From Patescibacteria group bacterium (GTDB lineage Bacteria; Patescibacteria; Microgenomatia; Levybacterales; UBA12049), in NCBI GenBank assembly GCA_023381035.1, contig JAMCTK010000025.1, forward strand, positions 1 through 13,836: a stretch of 13,836 nt of DNA, written 5' to 3'. Below the pieces are notes generated by a model. It searched no databases and was not told the origin of the DNA. It saw nothing but the letters and a program-made list of their open reading frames with translations. How positions within the stretch are numbered: position 1 is the first letter of the stretch; each line of letters starts with the position of its first letter. This document shows positions 12,934 to 13,836 of the stretch, in pieces. Made by a program: the position numbers and the translations under genes.

Positions 12934-13836
12934 ATGCCTAAAGCCATAAAAAAACAAACTCCGCAAGATTATACCGCGCAACAAATTCAAGTACTCGAAG
13001 GATTAGAACCAGTTAGAAAAAGACCGGGAATGTATATCGGTTCTACTGATTCGATAGGTCTCCACGAATCTTTGAGAGAAATCATCGACAATGCCGTAGA
13101 CGAAGCCTTAGCAGGATTTGCAAAAAATGTTTGGATCATGCTTAACAATGACGGAAGCGCAACGGTTGTTGATGACGGACGTGGAATTCCAGTTGATATA
13201 ATGCCGCAATTTAAGAAATCGGCGCTGGAAATCGTAATGACCAAACTTCATGCCGGTGGAAAATTTGGAGGATCAGCTTATAAAATCTCTGGAGGACTTC
13301 ATGGTGTTGGATCATCTGTTGTTAACGCTCTTTCTAAGTGGATGTGGGTTGAAGTAAAAAAAGACGGAAAAGTCCACAGACAAGAATATGAAAGAGGAAT
13401 TGCCAAGACCCCTTTAATCGTCAACGATAAACCTGAAGTAAAAAACATTCACAACAAGACAGGAACAACTGTAACCTTTTTACCTGATGACCAAATCTTT
13501 CAGACAACAAGTTTTGAATTTGACACAGTAAAAAAAGCAATCCGCGAAAGAGCTTATTTAGTACCTAATTTATATTTCCACCTTTTTGATTTACGAGAAG
13601 GACAAGAAAAAGAAATCAATTATTATTTTGAAGGTGGAATTACAGCACTTGTTGAAAAACTAAACGAAAACAAAAACCCTCTTCATGAAGCAATAACTAT
13701 TAATAAAACGGATAAAGACGTTGAAGTAGAAATTGCTCTTCAGTACAACAATATGTATAACGAAAATGTCGAAAGCTACGTAAATGTCATCAATACCATA
13801 AACGGAGGAACACATTTAACCGGATTCCGAATGGCT
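12934..13836 (+). CDS. gyrB: DNA gyrase subunit B, 5' part (partial)
   Basis: 301 codons are open from ATG 12934 to the right edge. The GHKL ATPase domain is clear: VRKRPGMYIGST (about 27-38), EIIDNAVDEALAG (49-61) with the catalytic Glu49 and Asn53, VVDDGRGIPVD (78-88) with Asp81 (E. coli Asp73 equivalent), and KFGGSAYKISGGLHGVGSS (110-128), the ATP lid. The transducer domain begins after about residue 220. GGLHGVG and KLHAGGKFGG favour GyrB or a close ParE paralogue; I prefer GyrB. The C-terminal TOPRIM domain lies outside the window. With GyrA it introduces negative supercoils into DNA. The start is preceded by a possible AGG ribosome binding site. Confidence 0.92.
   Translation, partial: MPKAIKKQTPQDYTAQQIQVLEGLEPVRKRPGMYIGSTDSIGLHESLREIIDNAVDEALAGFAKNVWIMLNNDGSATVVDDGRGIPVDIMPQFKKSALEIVMTKLHAGGKFGGSAYKISGGLHGVGSSVVNALSKWMWVEVKKDGKVHRQEYERGIAKTPLIVNDKPEVKNIHNKTGTTVTFLPDDQIFQTTSFEFDTVKKAIRERAYLVPNLYFHLFDLREGQEKEINYYFEGGITALVEKLNENKNPLHEAITINKTDKDVEVEIALQYNNMYNENVESYVNVINTINGGTHLTGFRMA

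Noticed and set aside
12987..13244. 85-codon minus-strand frame opposite gyrB
   Set aside because: Fully inside the conserved GyrB ATPase domain; a shadow frame.
1..13836. Alternative genetic code (TGA as Gly or Trp)
   Set aside because: TGA is used as a stop in ATGA overlaps at 1383-1386 and 2876-2879, and no gene contains an in-frame TGA.

Overview
The window is AT-rich (about one-third G+C by eye) and very compact. It looks like a candidate-phyla-radiation (Patescibacteria) genome, possibly of the Microgenomates group. The grounds are small gaps and overlapping genes (ATGA and TAATG junctions), a complete type IV pilus (T4P) motor with many prepilins but no visible secretin or pilMNO genes, a short DNA polymerase III delta'-like protein, and a DUF2723-type glycosyltransferase. 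TGA acts as a stop (for example in the ATGA junctions at 1383-1386 and 2876-2879), so this is not a code-25 lineage such as Gracilibacteria or Absconditabacteria. The lineage assignment is inference.

Positions 1-10960, minus strand: a T4P locus. Reading with transcription (right to left), it runs pilB (extension ATPase), pilT (retraction ATPase), pilC (platform), a promoter, a likely major pilin, a membrane glycosyltransferase with C-terminal TPRs, the prepilin peptidase gene pilD, two GspG/PilA-like pilins, and a minor-pilin cassette ordered fimT/GspH-like, pilV-like, pilW-like, then a further promoter and a pilX-like gene that runs off the left edge. PilD would process all the prepilins, PilB, PilC and PilT would assemble and retract the fibre, the minor pilins would form the tip, and the glycosyltransferase may decorate pilins.

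The most notable feature is that pilD is broken by a net 149-bp chimeric insertion. A 70-bp stretch of pilD (4058-4127 and 4207-4276) is tandemly duplicated around a 79-bp core. That core, plus 7 junction bases, is an exact inverted copy (86 bp) of an internal part of the neighbouring glycosyltransferase gene (5873-5958). Removing 149 bp restores a 258-codon, textbook pilD. This is either a real template-switch mutation or an amplification/assembly chimera.

Positions 10961-13836, plus strand: a divergent housekeeping segment with a short holB-like gene, an MFS-family membrane transporter and the 5' part of gyrB. Several genes (pilB, the major pilin, pilX-like, holB, MFS) have -10-like boxes only about 8-12 bases before the start codon, which suggests leaderless or very short-leader mRNAs.

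No tRNA, rRNA, CRISPR array or insertion sequence was seen, and no non-coding stretch reaches 300 bp. The insert is the only real anomaly I found. I see no clear sign of an entirely new system.
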